Positions 1 through 7,263 of a stretch of DNA of 64,000 nt are shown here, in pieces. Every line of letters starts with the position of its first letter. Position 1 is the stretch's first letter. Source of the stretch: Streptomyces sp. 1331.2. Lineage in GTDB: Bacteria; Actinomycetota; Actinomycetes; Streptomycetales; Streptomycetaceae. The DNA lies in the NCBI RefSeq assembly GCF_900199205.1, contig NZ_OBMJ01000001.1, positions 2,421,001 to 2,485,000 on the forward strand. Reading direction: 5' to 3'. The notes beneath the pieces are model-generated. The model made no database searches. It had not been told where the DNA came from and worked only from the letters and a program-made list of their open reading frames with translations. Made by a program: the position numbers and the translations under genes.

Positions 1-30
1 CGGCCGTTCGGCCCCCCGGAGCGCTCCGAT

Positions 31-49
31 CCCCCGGCCAGGCCGGGGG
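31..49 (-). terminator. Hairpin terminator downstream of rplS
   Basis: A GC-only inverted repeat (CCCCCGG / CCGGGGG around a short CCAGG loop) starts 9 bases past the rplS stop on the minus strand. There is no T tract, which is common for streptomycete terminators. Function is inferred from position. Confidence 0.55.
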
Positions 50-57
50 CCGGTGGA

Positions 58-408
58 TCAGCGGTCGCGCTTCTCCTTGATCTTCGCGGCCTTGCCGCGG
101 AGGTCACGCAGGTAGTACAGCTTGGCGCGGCGAACCGCACCGCGGGTCACGACCTCGATCTTCTCGACGACCGGGGTGTGCACCGGGAAGGTGCGCTCCA
201 CGCCGACGTTGAAGCTGACCTTGCGAACGGTGAAGGTCTCACCGATGCCGGCGCCGTGGCGACGGATGACGACGCCCTGGAAGACCTGGACACGGGAGCG
301 GTTGCCCTCGATGACCCGGACGTGGACCTTCAGGGTGTCACCGGCGCGGAAGGCCGGGATGTCGGTACGCAGCGAGGCCGCGTCGACAGCAGCGAGCTTG
401 TTGCTCAT
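58..408 (-). CDS. rplS: 50S ribosomal protein L19
   Basis: Large-subunit ribosomal protein L19, which lies at the 30S-50S interface. The 116-residue product matches the usual bacterial length. Family hallmarks visible are [19 protein letters not shown], the [19 protein letters not shown] stretch and the basic C-terminus ending [12 protein letters not shown]. The frame stays open to 480, but the ATG at 408 ([14 protein letters not shown]) agrees with streptomycete L19, so the upstream 24 codons are excluded. It is the last gene of a rimM-trmD-rplS cluster on the minus strand, 154 bases after trmD, a gap that could hold its own promoter. A GC hairpin follows the stop. Confidence 0.97.
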   Translation of the reverse strand: MSNKLAAVDAASLRTDIPAFRAGDTLKVHVRVIEGNRSRVQVFQGVVIRRHGAGIGETFTVRKVSFNVGVERTFPVHTPVVEKIEVVTRGAVRRAKLYYLRDLRGKAAKIKEKRDR

Positions 409-562
409 GTTGCTCTCCATCGCAGGCGCCACGGGCCGCCCACGGAAAATCGTCACAATGGGGTTTGCTGCGGGCCGCATCGGCTGACGGCGAGCCCCCC
501 GTGGCGGGGGCGCCGGTCCACGTGCCCCCTACGGGAGGGAGCCAGCGACAGACAACAGCGGC

Positions 563-1381
563 CTATTCTTCCACACCACCGGCCGCCGACCGAAATCGGC
601 CGAGCTTCTCGTCCCAGGCCAGGCCCAGGATGCTGAGCGCTTCCCGGTCCTTCTTGTCGAAGGCGCCGTACTGCCAGCGCTCGACCAGGTCCGGCCGGTT
701 GGCCAAGGTGCGGGCGAAGGCCTGCTCGCGCCGCCAGCGGGCGATACGGCCGTGGTTGCCGCTGAGGAGCACGTCCGGCACCGCTCGGCCTCGCCACTCG
801 GCGGGCTTGGTGTAGACCGGGCCCTCCAGCAGGTCCGCCATCGCGCCCGGCGCGAAAGAGTCGTCGCGGTGGGACTCGGCGTTGCCGAGCACCCCGGGCA
901 GCAGCCGGGCGATCGCCTCGACCATCACCAGCACCGCGACCTCACCGCCGGCCAGCACGTAGTCGCCGATCGAGGCCTCGACCACCGGCATGCGGGTGGC
1001 CGCCTCCTCGATCACCCGGCGGTCGATGCCCTCGTAGCGCGCGGGGGTGAAGGCCAGCCAGGGGCGGCCGGCCAGCTCCTGCGCGAGCTCCTGGGTGAAC
1101 GGGCGTCCGCTCGGGGTGGGCACCACCAGGGTGGGCAGTTCGCCCTCGGGCCCGCCGGCGACCACCGCGTCCAGCGCCTCGCCCCACGGCTCGGGCTTCA
1201 TCACCATGCCGGGGCCGCCGCCGTACGGGCTGTCGTCCACCGTGCGGTGCACGTCGTGCGTCCACTCGCGCAGGTCGTGGACGTGCACGTCCAGCTGGCC
1301 GCGGGCGCGGGCCTTGCCGACCAGCGAGATGTTCAGCGGCTCCAGGTACTCGGGGAAGATCGTGACGACGTCTATCCGCAT
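563..1381 (-). CDS. trmD: tRNA (guanine-N1-)-methyltransferase TrmD
   Basis: SPOUT-family enzyme that methylates N1 of G37 in tRNAs with a G at position 36, using S-adenosylmethionine, to prevent frameshifting. The protein (272 residues from this start) opens with [16 protein letters not shown] and carries the conserved [17 protein letters not shown] and the trefoil-knot region [19 protein letters not shown]. Start choice is open. The ATG at 1381 fits family alignments, but an in-frame GTG at 1447 overlaps the rimM stop as GTGA and has a better ribosome site (GGGGGAG five bases upstream), which would add 22 non-conserved residues. It lies between rimM and rplS, a standard arrangement. Confidence 0.95.
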   Translation of the reverse strand: MRIDVVTIFPEYLEPLNISLVGKARARGQLDVHVHDLREWTHDVHRTVDDSPYGGGPGMVMKPEPWGEALDAVVAGGPEGELPTLVVPTPSGRPFTQELAQELAGRPWLAFTPARYEGIDRRVIEEAATRMPVVEASIGDYVLAGGEVAVLVMVEAIARLLPGVLGNAESHRDDSFAPGAMADLLEGPVYTKPAEWRGRAVPDVLLSGNHGRIARWRREQAFARTLANRPDLVERWQYGAFDKKDREALSILGLAWDEKLGRFRSAAGGVEE

Positions 1382-1443
1382 GCCGCTCTGCACGCCGCCG
1401 CTGTGCGCACCGCTGACCTGCACGCCGCCGGTCTCCTCGACGG

Positions 1444-2106
1444 TCACTCCGACTCCCCCGAACCCTCGGTCCCCTCCGAGCTCTCGGGCTCGCCCGAGGC
1501 CTCCGACCCCTCCGAGTCCTCGGCGCGCTCGGCGCTCTCGACGCGCTCGGCGCTCTCGACGCGCTCGGCCGACGACGTACCGGCGACCTCGGCCTGGTCC
1601 GGATCGATCAGCCCGGCCGGCGGGGTGATCACCGCGCGCTGGTTCTCCAGGTCGATGGTCGGCACGATCTGGCTGACGAAGGGCACCAGCACCTCCGTCC
1701 CGTCGGCCTTCTTCACCGTGAGCAGGTCCTGGTACGGCAGGTGGACCACCTCGGTCAGCTCGCCGACCAGGGTGCCGTCGAGCAGCACCACGTCCAGGCC
1801 GATGAGCTGGTGGTCGTAGTACTCCTCCGGGTCGTCGGGACGCTCCTCCGGGTCGACCTCGGAGATGAGCAGGGTCCCCCGCAGGGCCTCGGCCGCGTTG
1901 CGGTCCTTGACGCCGGCGAAGCGCAGCAGCAACCGGCCGCTGTGGACCTTGCCGGACTCGACGGTCAGCGGCCCGGCCGACGCGGGGTCGGTGAGCAGGA
2001 CGGCACCGGGGCCGAGCCGGAGTTCCGGCTCGTCGGTGCGGACCTCGACGCTGACGTCCCCCCTGATGCCGTGGGCACGGCCGATCCTGCCGACGACGAG
2101 CTGCAC
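1444..2106 (-). CDS. rimM: Ribosome maturation factor RimM
   Basis: 30S assembly factor that binds S19 and assists 16S rRNA maturation. The N-terminal beta-barrel starts [25 protein letters not shown], and the PRC-barrel half has [16 protein letters not shown] and the conserved [16 protein letters not shown]. The 220-residue protein is longer than usual because of an acidic tail of about 45 residues (three SAERxE-type units, then E/S/G-rich), encoded partly by an 18-bp DNA tandem. The GTG at 2106 is preceded by AGGAGAA at good spacing. A 10-bp tandem repeat sits in its leader. The stop overlaps a possible GTG start of trmD. Confidence 0.95.
   Translation of the reverse strand: MQLVVGRIGRAHGIRGDVSVEVRTDEPELRLGPGAVLLTDPASAGPLTVESGKVHSGRLLLRFAGVKDRNAAEALRGTLLISEVDPEERPDDPEEYYDHQLIGLDVVLLDGTLVGELTEVVHLPYQDLLTVKKADGTEVLVPFVSQIVPTIDLENQRAVITPPAGLIDPDQAEVAGTSSAERVESAERVESAERAEDSEGSEASGEPESSEGTEGSGESE
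1525..1570. repeat. 18-bp tandem repeat inside the rimM tail
   Basis: Two exact copies of an 18-bp unit (GCGCTCGGCGCTCTCGAC) plus a 9-base partial third copy. In frame on the minus strand it encodes repeated SAERVE units in the acidic RimM tail, suggesting growth by slippage. Confidence 0.85.
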
Positions 2107-2130
2107 GGTGATCGTTCTCCTGGAGTTCCT

Positions 2131-2170
2131 GGGTCGAAGTGGGTCGAAATGAGTCGAAATGAGTCGAACT
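2131..2170. repeat. 10-bp tandem repeat in the rimM leader
   Basis: Four consecutive 10-bp units of the form GRGTCGAAnT lie 25-64 bases upstream of the rimM GTG. The period is close to one DNA helical turn. It is not part of any convincing reading frame. Role unknown. Confidence 0.85.
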
Positions 2171-2287
2171 GGGTTGCGCTTACCGAGTCGGTCAAGCAGA
2201 CCGAGTGGGCCGAGCCGACCGGAGCCGAAGCGCGACGGCGTCCGAAGCAGCAGGGCGAAGGAGCAGCAGGGCGAAGGAACGAGAAAA

Positions 2288-2320
2288 GGCCGACCGGGAC
2301 GACATGCGTCCCGGTCGGCC
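2288..2320 (-). terminator. Intrinsic terminator after khpA
   Basis: A perfect 13-bp stem (GGCCGACCGGGAC / GTCCCGGTCGGCC) with a 7-base loop. On the minus strand it is followed by TTTTCTC, a recognisable T tract. It ends the rpsP-khpA unit 32 bases past the khpA stop and separates it from rimM. Confidence 0.85.
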
Positions 2321-2351
2321 CCAAGCCCTGACGGCTGAACGAGCAGCTGCG

Positions 2352-2591
2352 TCAGCGAATGTTGTCCACGTCGACCAGGTCGACCCGGACGTTGCGACCG
2401 CCGAGGGCGCCGACCACGGTGCGCAGAGCGCGCGCCGTACGGCCGCCCCGGCCGATCACCTTGCCGAGGTCATCGGGGTGCACCCGCACCTCGATGGTGT
2501 TACCCCGACGCAGGTTGCGCGAGCGCACCTGCACCTCGTCGGGGTGCTCGACGATGCCCTTCACCAGGTGGTCGAGGGCGTCCTCGATCAC
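2352..2591 (-). CDS. khpA: KH-domain RNA-binding protein KhpA
   Basis: Small single-domain KH protein (79 residues) of the KhpA/YlqC family, which binds RNA and in other bacteria acts with KhpB. The KH signature is [21 protein letters not shown], with an intact GRGG (GxxG) RNA-contact loop. It starts with GTG two bases after the rpsP stop, so it is almost certainly co-transcribed and translationally coupled to rpsP, as in many Gram-positive genomes. An intrinsic terminator follows directly. Confidence 0.93.
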   Translation of the reverse strand: MIEDALDHLVKGIVEHPDEVQVRSRNLRRGNTIEVRVHPDDLGKVIGRGGRTARALRTVVGALGGRNVRVDLVDVDNIR

Positions 2592-2593
2592 GA

Positions 2594-3022
2594 TCAGGCC
2601 TCGGCGGCGGCGTCGGCCTCAGCCTCGGCCTTGTCCGACTTCTTGGCCTTCGGGGTGATGGCGACGCCGGTCGTGGCGTCCTCGAAGCCGGCGACGGCCT
2701 TGGCGAACAGGTGCGAGAAGTCCTCGACCTTCGGCTCCGCGACCTTCAGCGGGGCCGGAGCCGGCAGGCCCTTGAACTTCTGCCAGTCGCCGGTCAGCTT
2801 CAGGATGGCGAGCACCGGCTCGGTCGGCTGGGCGCCGACGGACAGCCAGTACTGGGCGCGGTCGCTGTCGACCTCGATCTTCGAGGGGTTGTAGGTCGGC
2901 TGGTAGATGCCGATCTCCTCGATCGCGCGGCCGTCACGCTTGGTGCGCGAGTCGGCGACGACGATGCGGTAGTGCGGGGAGCGAATCTTGCCGAGACGCT
3001 TGAGCTTGATCTTGACTGCCAC
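2594..3022 (-). CDS. rpsP: 30S ribosomal protein S16
   Basis: Small-subunit protein S16, needed for 30S assembly. The 142-residue product begins (M)[19 protein letters not shown] and contains the conserved [18 protein letters not shown] and ERAQYWLSxGAQPT-type segment (here [17 protein letters not shown]). The C-terminus beyond about residue 80 is an actinobacterial extension ending in an Ala/Glu-rich acidic tail. The frame is open far upstream, but the GTG at 3022, preceded by AGGAGA, matches family N-termini. It leads the rpsP-khpA pair. Confidence 0.97.
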   Translation of the reverse strand: MAVKIKLKRLGKIRSPHYRIVVADSRTKRDGRAIEEIGIYQPTYNPSKIEVDSDRAQYWLSVGAQPTEPVLAILKLTGDWQKFKGLPAPAPLKVAEPKVEDFSHLFAKAVAGFEDATTGVAITPKAKKSDKAEAEADAAAEA

Positions 3023-3477
3023 GGGAGTGGATTCTCCTGGTGTTGACGTGGGTGAGCGGGATCGCCACCGCGTGGGGTTGCGGGGCGGACCGTTCAAGGG
3101 ACACGCCAGCCGTAGGAGAGAGGGGTCCTGCTCGGCTGCCGAGTACTCAGCTGTCCATTCTGCCATACCGGCGCGAACCGCCTGCACACGGGCCCAGGGA
3201 CCGATCAGGGTTCGACCGGGAGCCCCCGCCCCCGGTCCAACCCACGTATTCACCGCTGTCGTGCCGCACGACCGTCCCGTCACACAGCACACGCTCTTTC
3301 GCCCGCCGGCCCGCTGCCCGCACAGCAGTCCGCCCGGCCACGAACCGGCCGCGGACCGATCACGCGATCGATCACCCGCTCCGATCACGCGATCCGATCA
3401 CCCGATCCGATCACCCGATCCGATCACCCGCTACGACTGCGCGATCCCGACCACGCAGTCCCGATGGCGCGATCCGA
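3023..3477. other. Intergenic leader region of rpsP
   Basis: 455 bases without a convincing gene. It should hold the rpsP promoter on the minus strand (a -10-like CAGAAT lies near 3152-3157 but no clear -35 was found) and it contains the 13-bp tandem array at 3356-3430. Open frames here lack family features and look like GC-rich shadows. Confidence 0.6.
3356..3430. repeat. 13-bp tandem array (CCGATCACCCGAT)
   Basis: About six head-to-tail copies of a 13-bp unit. The three copies from 3381 are exact apart from one G/C change; the first two are slightly shorter or altered. The unit contains GATC and forms CGATC-rich short palindromes. It lies between the rpsP leader and the 3' end of the metallopeptidase-like gene. 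Confidence 0.9.
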
Positions 3478-4056
3478 CTACGCGATCTTGAACGGCTGCT
3501 GGCACGCGCCGCAGACGATGGACGCCTGTGCGAGCACCGACGGTACGACCCGGACGTTGCGCCCGCAGCCGCAGACCGCCTTGACCCGGACGCCACCCCC
3601 GGAGGAGCCGTGCCGGGCGGCCGGGCCGCGGAAGGCACGTGTCGCGCCGTCGCCGGCCACCGCTTCCTGGTGTGCGCCGAGGGCGCGGTCCAGGCGCTCG
3701 ATGGTCTCGGCGTAGCGCTCCTGCGTCTCCTTGAGCATGGTCACCTGGGAGAAACCGCTGCTCGCGTGCGGCTCGACGGGGTGCGCCAGGCCCAGCTCGG
3801 AGGCCAGCATCAGGAAGCGCCGGTTGTGGTAGCGGCCGGCCCGCGAGGTGTCCCGGATGTCCCGGGCCGCGGCCAGACCGTGGGCAGCCTCGTGGAGGAG
3901 CCGCTCGAAACCGAGCCGCGTCCCACAGGCCGAGGAGGATTCGCCGATCAGGGCCTCGGGCGAGGCCAGGTCGGGGAGATCCTGATGGTAGGCCTGGATG
4001 TCACTCCAGGCGGCGGCCAGTTCGGCCGCGAGAACGAGGGGCTGTGTCGTGCTCAC
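3478..4056 (-). CDS. Putative SprT-like zinc metallopeptidase-like protein with C-terminal zinc ribbon
   Basis: 192-residue protein of uncertain function. Two features are visible. Around residues 53-60 is LLHEAAHGLAAAR, an HExxH zinc-peptidase motif, followed about 20 residues later by GRYHNRRF, the arrangement seen in SprT-like proteins. The C-terminus has CGCG, then CGAC (CxC...CxxC), a likely zinc ribbon. The start is a GTG at 4056. It stands alone on the minus strand between proS and rpsP, with long gaps on both sides. SprT-like proteins in eukaryotes clear DNA-protein crosslinks, but no such role can be claimed here. No substrate or partner is evident. Confidence 0.75.
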   Translation of the reverse strand: MSTTQPLVLAAELAAAWSDIQAYHQDLPDLASPEALIGESSSACGTRLGFERLLHEAAHGLAAARDIRDTSRAGRYHNRRFLMLASELGLAHPVEPHASSGFSQVTMLKETQERYAETIERLDRALGAHQEAVAGDGATRAFRGPAARHGSSGGGVRVKAVCGCGRNVRVVPSVLAQASIVCGACQQPFKIA

Positions 4057-4488
4057 GCTAGACCAACGATGGAGTGCGAGCCGATGTTCCGCATGTTCCC
4101 GTTCTCCGGGAATTCACAGGGAACTCCCAGGAATGCAAGGCCGCGCGCGAATTGCGCGCTCCGGATCTGACGCAAGACCAACCCCCTGCCGGTTTCGGCC
4201 CGCCGCAGAGTCGGCGCGCCTGAGGAATTCCGTCCGGGAGCGGGCTGTCGCCCCCAGGACGTACGGCCCGTGGTCCCGTCCGATTGACAGGGCCACGGGC
4301 CGTACACCGTACCGCTATTCCGTTAATACCGGGAGTTGACCGGCCAGTAGGGATGTCCGCCATCCGGACCCGCTCGGAAGAGTTACCGGATTCTTACTCA
4401 TCCGCATTCCGGGCAAATGTCTCCGTCGACGGCCATTACCCACAGGTAACGGATCTCGAACGTGGTCCGAACGGATCCCGAACGGATG
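4057..4488. other. Intergenic region between proS and the metallopeptidase-like gene
   Basis: 432 bases, less GC-rich than the flanking genes, without a supported gene. It contains the hairpin at 4261-4305. The part nearest 4057 presumably carries the promoter of the metallopeptidase-like gene. Nothing else was recognised. Confidence 0.6.
4261..4305 (-). terminator. Hairpin, probable proS terminator
   Basis: A 13-bp perfect stem (GTACGGCCCGTGG / CCACGGGCCGTAC), extendable by three pairs past a one-base bulge. It lies about 180 bases beyond the proS stop, rather far, so the assignment to proS is tentative. Confidence 0.6.
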
Positions 4489-5901
4489 TCAGTACGCGCG
4501 GGCGACGATCGCGATATTGCCGTCCTGGTCGTCCGCCTGCGGCACCGAACCGTCGGCCGCGACGATGCAGCGCACCGTGACGCCCTGCTCGGCCAGCTTG
4601 GCCTCGCCCTCCGCGCCGAGGTCGGCCCAGGAGATCCGGCCCCAGCCGGTCGCGGCGGCCTCGACGGCCTCGTCGATGGTCTTGACGTCGACCGTGCGGG
4701 CCTCGCGGCGCTCGCGGGACTGGCGCAGCAGCAGCGCCTGGTCCTCCTCCAGGACGCCCGGGAGCAGCGTCGCCAGGGCGTCGATGGAGACCGGCTCCTT
4801 GCCGCCCGGGATGCGGCGGGCCAGCATCGCGGTGCCGTTCTCCAGGTCGCGCGGGCCGACCTCGATGCGCAGCGGGACGCCCTTGAGCTCCCAGTCGACG
4901 GCGCGGCGGCCGAACGGGGTGTCGGTGCGGTCGTCGACCACGACCCGGATGCCGGCGGCCTCCAGCTGGGCGCCGATCTCGCGGACCTTGGCGATGACCG
5001 CGTCGTCGCCCTTGATCGCCAGCACGACGGCCTGGACGGCGGCCAGACGCGGGGGCACCCGCAGGCCGTTGTCGTCGCCGTGGGACATGATCAGGCCGCC
5101 GACCATGCGGGTCGAGACGCCCCAGGAGGTCTGCCAGACGTGCTCGCGCTCGGCGCCCTGCAGCTGGTAGGTGGTGTTGAACGCCTTGGCGAAGTTCTGG
5201 CCCAGCTCGTGGCTGGTGCCCATCTGCAGCGCCTTGCCGTCGCCCATCATGCCTTCGAGCGTGAGGGTGTTGATGGCGCCGGCGAAGCGCTCCTTGGCGG
5301 TCTTGCGGCCGAGCACGACGTCGATGGCGAGCACGTTGGTCATGAAGTCGCCGTAGACCTGGGTGTGGATCATCGACGCGTACGCGCGGGCGTCCTCGTA
5401 GGTGGCGTGGGCGGTGTGGCCCTCCTGCCAGAGGAACTCGGTGGTGCGCAGGAAGACGCGCGGGCGCAGCTCCCAACGGACCACGTTGGCCCACTGGTTG
5501 ATCAGCAGGGGCAGGTCGCGGTGGCTCTGCACCCACTTCGAGAAGTACTCGTTGATGATCGTCTCGGAGGTCGGCCGGACGACGACCGGCTCCTCCAGCT
5601 GCTTGCCGCCGCCGTGGGTGACCACCGCGAGCTCGGGGGCGAAGCCCTCGACGTGCTCCGCTTCCTTGGTCAGGTAGGACTGCGGGATGAACATCGGGAA
5701 GTAGGCGTTCTGCGCGCCGGCCTTCTTGATCCGCGCGTCCATCTCCTGCTGCATCCGCTCCCACAGGCCGTAGCCGTACGGTCGGATGACCATGGTGCCG
5801 CGCACCGGACCGTTGTCGGCCAGCTCGGCCTTGTTGATGAGGTCCTGGTACCAGCGCGGGAAGTCTTCCGCCTGAGGGGTGAGAACGGGTGCCTTAGCCA
5901 T
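4489..5901 (-). CDS. proS: Proline--tRNA ligase (ProS, archaeal/eukaryotic type)
   Basis: Class II aminoacyl-tRNA synthetase that charges tRNA-Pro. At 470 residues with no editing insertion it belongs to the short archaeal/eukaryotic-like type, not the long bacterial type. Motif 2 and substrate-binding features visible are VVRPTSETIINEYFSKW, the NQWANVVRWELRPRVFLRTTEF stretch and WQEGHTAHAT, with the anticodon-binding domain in the second half. The ATG at 5901 (MAKAPVLTPQAEDFPRWYQD) is chosen over an open upstream extension that is low-complexity Gly/Arg. It is monocistronic by spacing. Confidence 0.96.
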   Translation of the reverse strand: MAKAPVLTPQAEDFPRWYQDLINKAELADNGPVRGTMVIRPYGYGLWERMQQEMDARIKKAGAQNAYFPMFIPQSYLTKEAEHVEGFAPELAVVTHGGGKQLEEPVVVRPTSETIINEYFSKWVQSHRDLPLLINQWANVVRWELRPRVFLRTTEFLWQEGHTAHATYEDARAYASMIHTQVYGDFMTNVLAIDVVLGRKTAKERFAGAINTLTLEGMMGDGKALQMGTSHELGQNFAKAFNTTYQLQGAEREHVWQTSWGVSTRMVGGLIMSHGDDNGLRVPPRLAAVQAVVLAIKGDDAVIAKVREIGAQLEAAGIRVVVDDRTDTPFGRRAVDWELKGVPLRIEVGPRDLENGTAMLARRIPGGKEPVSIDALATLLPGVLEEDQALLLRQSRERREARTVDVKTIDEAVEAAATGWGRISWADLGAEGEAKLAEQGVTVRCIVAADGSVPQADDQDGNIAIVARAY

Positions 5902-6184
5902 GGGCGAATGGTACGGGGAGCGGCCCCCTGACTTCGAATCGGTATCGCACCCGCGGGAGGGCCCCCGGGACCTCAACCCCGCTACTCCACCTTCGCCGCC
6001 ACCACCGCCACCGCACCCACGGACGGCGGCGCCCGGGGTCGCCCGGCGGGGGGCGCACCACCGCGACACGGGCGCACCACCCTGCACCCCTCTGGACGCC
6101 GGGCCCTACCCGCTGTTCGCTGGAGTGGGGCGGGACTTTGGGGGAGCCGTAGCAGCACACCGAAGGACCGGATGGGAGGCCGCG

Positions 6185-7012
6185 ATGGCTTCAGCTCGGA
6201 CGACCGGCACAGCCGTACGACCAACGGGCGCACAGGCGCACCACCCGCAGCCCGGGGCCACCGCGCCCGCGCGGGCGCGCGACTGGGCGGAGATCCAGGA
6301 ACGCATGCTGGTGCCGCTCTACGAGGCGGTCTACGACCGGTTGGAGGTCGGCCCGGCGAGCAGTGTGCTGGGCCTGGGCTGCCGGTCCGGGCTGGCGCTG
6401 CTGCTCGCCGCGGGACGGGGCGCCCAGGTCGCCGGGCAGGAGCCGCGGGAGGAGCTGCGCGAGCTGGCGCACGGCCGCCGACTACGGGTGTGCGCCGGGT
6501 TCCGGCCGACGGCCGCCGTCCCCCGCTCGGCCCATTCACTGGTGACCGTTTTCGACCAGCTGCCCGGCGCCGCCGCGCCCGGCCCGGTGGTGGCCGAGGC
6601 CGCCCGGCTCGCGCTGCCGGGCGGGCACGTGGTGCTCGCCGTGTGGGGCCCGCCGGAGCGCTGCGCGAGCGCCCTGGTGCTGGACGTGGCCCGGCGGATG
6701 GCGGGCCGGACCACCGCGCGCGACCCCTTCGAGCTGAGCGCGCCGGGAGCGCTGGAGGACCTGCTCGCCCCGGCGGGCCTGCGGCCGGCCGGCGGCGGGC
6801 GGGTGGCCTGCCCGTTCGCCTACGCGGACATCGACAGCGCGGTTCGGGGCCTGCTCTCCACCGGCCTGTTCGACGCGGCCGAGGAGTTCTCCGGCGCCTC
6901 GCTGGTGGCCAAGGAGCTGGAGGAGGCGCTGCAGCCGTACCTGCGCCCGGACGGCTCGGTCCGGATGGAGAACGTGTTCCGCTACCTGGTTGCCGAGCGG
7001 CCGCGCCGGTAG
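6185..7012 (+). CDS. Putative SAM-dependent methyltransferase
   Basis: 275-residue class I methyltransferase-like protein. The SAM-binding motif I appears as SSVLGLGCRSGLALLLAA near residues 58-75, a slightly degenerate version of the usual VLDLGCGTG. The later HSLVTVFDQLP and ALPGGHVVLAVWGPPE segments resemble motifs II and III. The substrate cannot be read from the sequence. The first 30 residues are Ala/Pro/His-rich and probably disordered. Start: ATG at 6185 behind GGGAGG. It is divergent from proS and converges on ftsH, and stands alone. A strong hairpin follows the stop. Confidence 0.75.
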   Translation: MASARTTGTAVRPTGAQAHHPQPGATAPARARDWAEIQERMLVPLYEAVYDRLEVGPASSVLGLGCRSGLALLLAAGRGAQVAGQEPREELRELAHGRRLRVCAGFRPTAAVPRSAHSLVTVFDQLPGAAAPGPVVAEAARLALPGGHVVLAVWGPPERCASALVLDVARRMAGRTTARDPFELSAPGALEDLLAPAGLRPAGGGRVACPFAYADIDSAVRGLLSTGLFDAAEEFSGASLVAKELEEALQPYLRPDGSVRMENVFRYLVAERPRR

Positions 7013-7019
7013 ACGCGAA

Positions 7020-7054
7020 CCGGGGGCGCCCGCCATCTCGGAGAGCGCCCCCGG
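7020..7054. terminator. Hairpin terminator after the methyltransferase gene
   Basis: Perfect 10-bp stem (CCGGGGGCGC / GCGCCCCCGG) with a 15-base loop, starting 8 bases after the methyltransferase stop. It can act in both directions between this gene and the convergent ftsH. Confidence 0.75.
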
Positions 7055-7144
7055 CCGTCGATTCACGCCTGGCCGAGCGACTTCCCGCCGGGAGCGTCGC
7101 CGGAACCACCAGCCCCTCCGGAACCCTCCACGCCCCCTTCGGAG

Positions 7145-7230
7145 CCCCCCGCGTGCCCCGAGGGGCCCCCGCGTGCCCCGAGGGGCCTCCCACGTGCCCC
7201 GAGGAGCCTCCCGCGTGCCCCGGGGGAGCC
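7145..7230. repeat. 21-bp imperfect tandem repeat between convergent genes
   Basis: Four copies of about 21 bp built on GCGTGCCCCGAGG(G/A)GCC, spaced 20, 21 and 21 bases, in the gap between the methyltransferase and ftsH stops. A shorter CCTAGGAGCC-type duplication follows and runs to the ftsH stop. Confidence 0.8.
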
Positions 7231-7263
7231 CTGCGAACCCGCCTAGGAGCCTTCCAAGCCCCC

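Noticed and set aside
3356..3430. Tandem array considered as a CRISPR
   Set aside because: Units are directly adjacent with no unique spacers and no cas genes in the window. The same applies to the arrays at 7145, 14163 and 61444.
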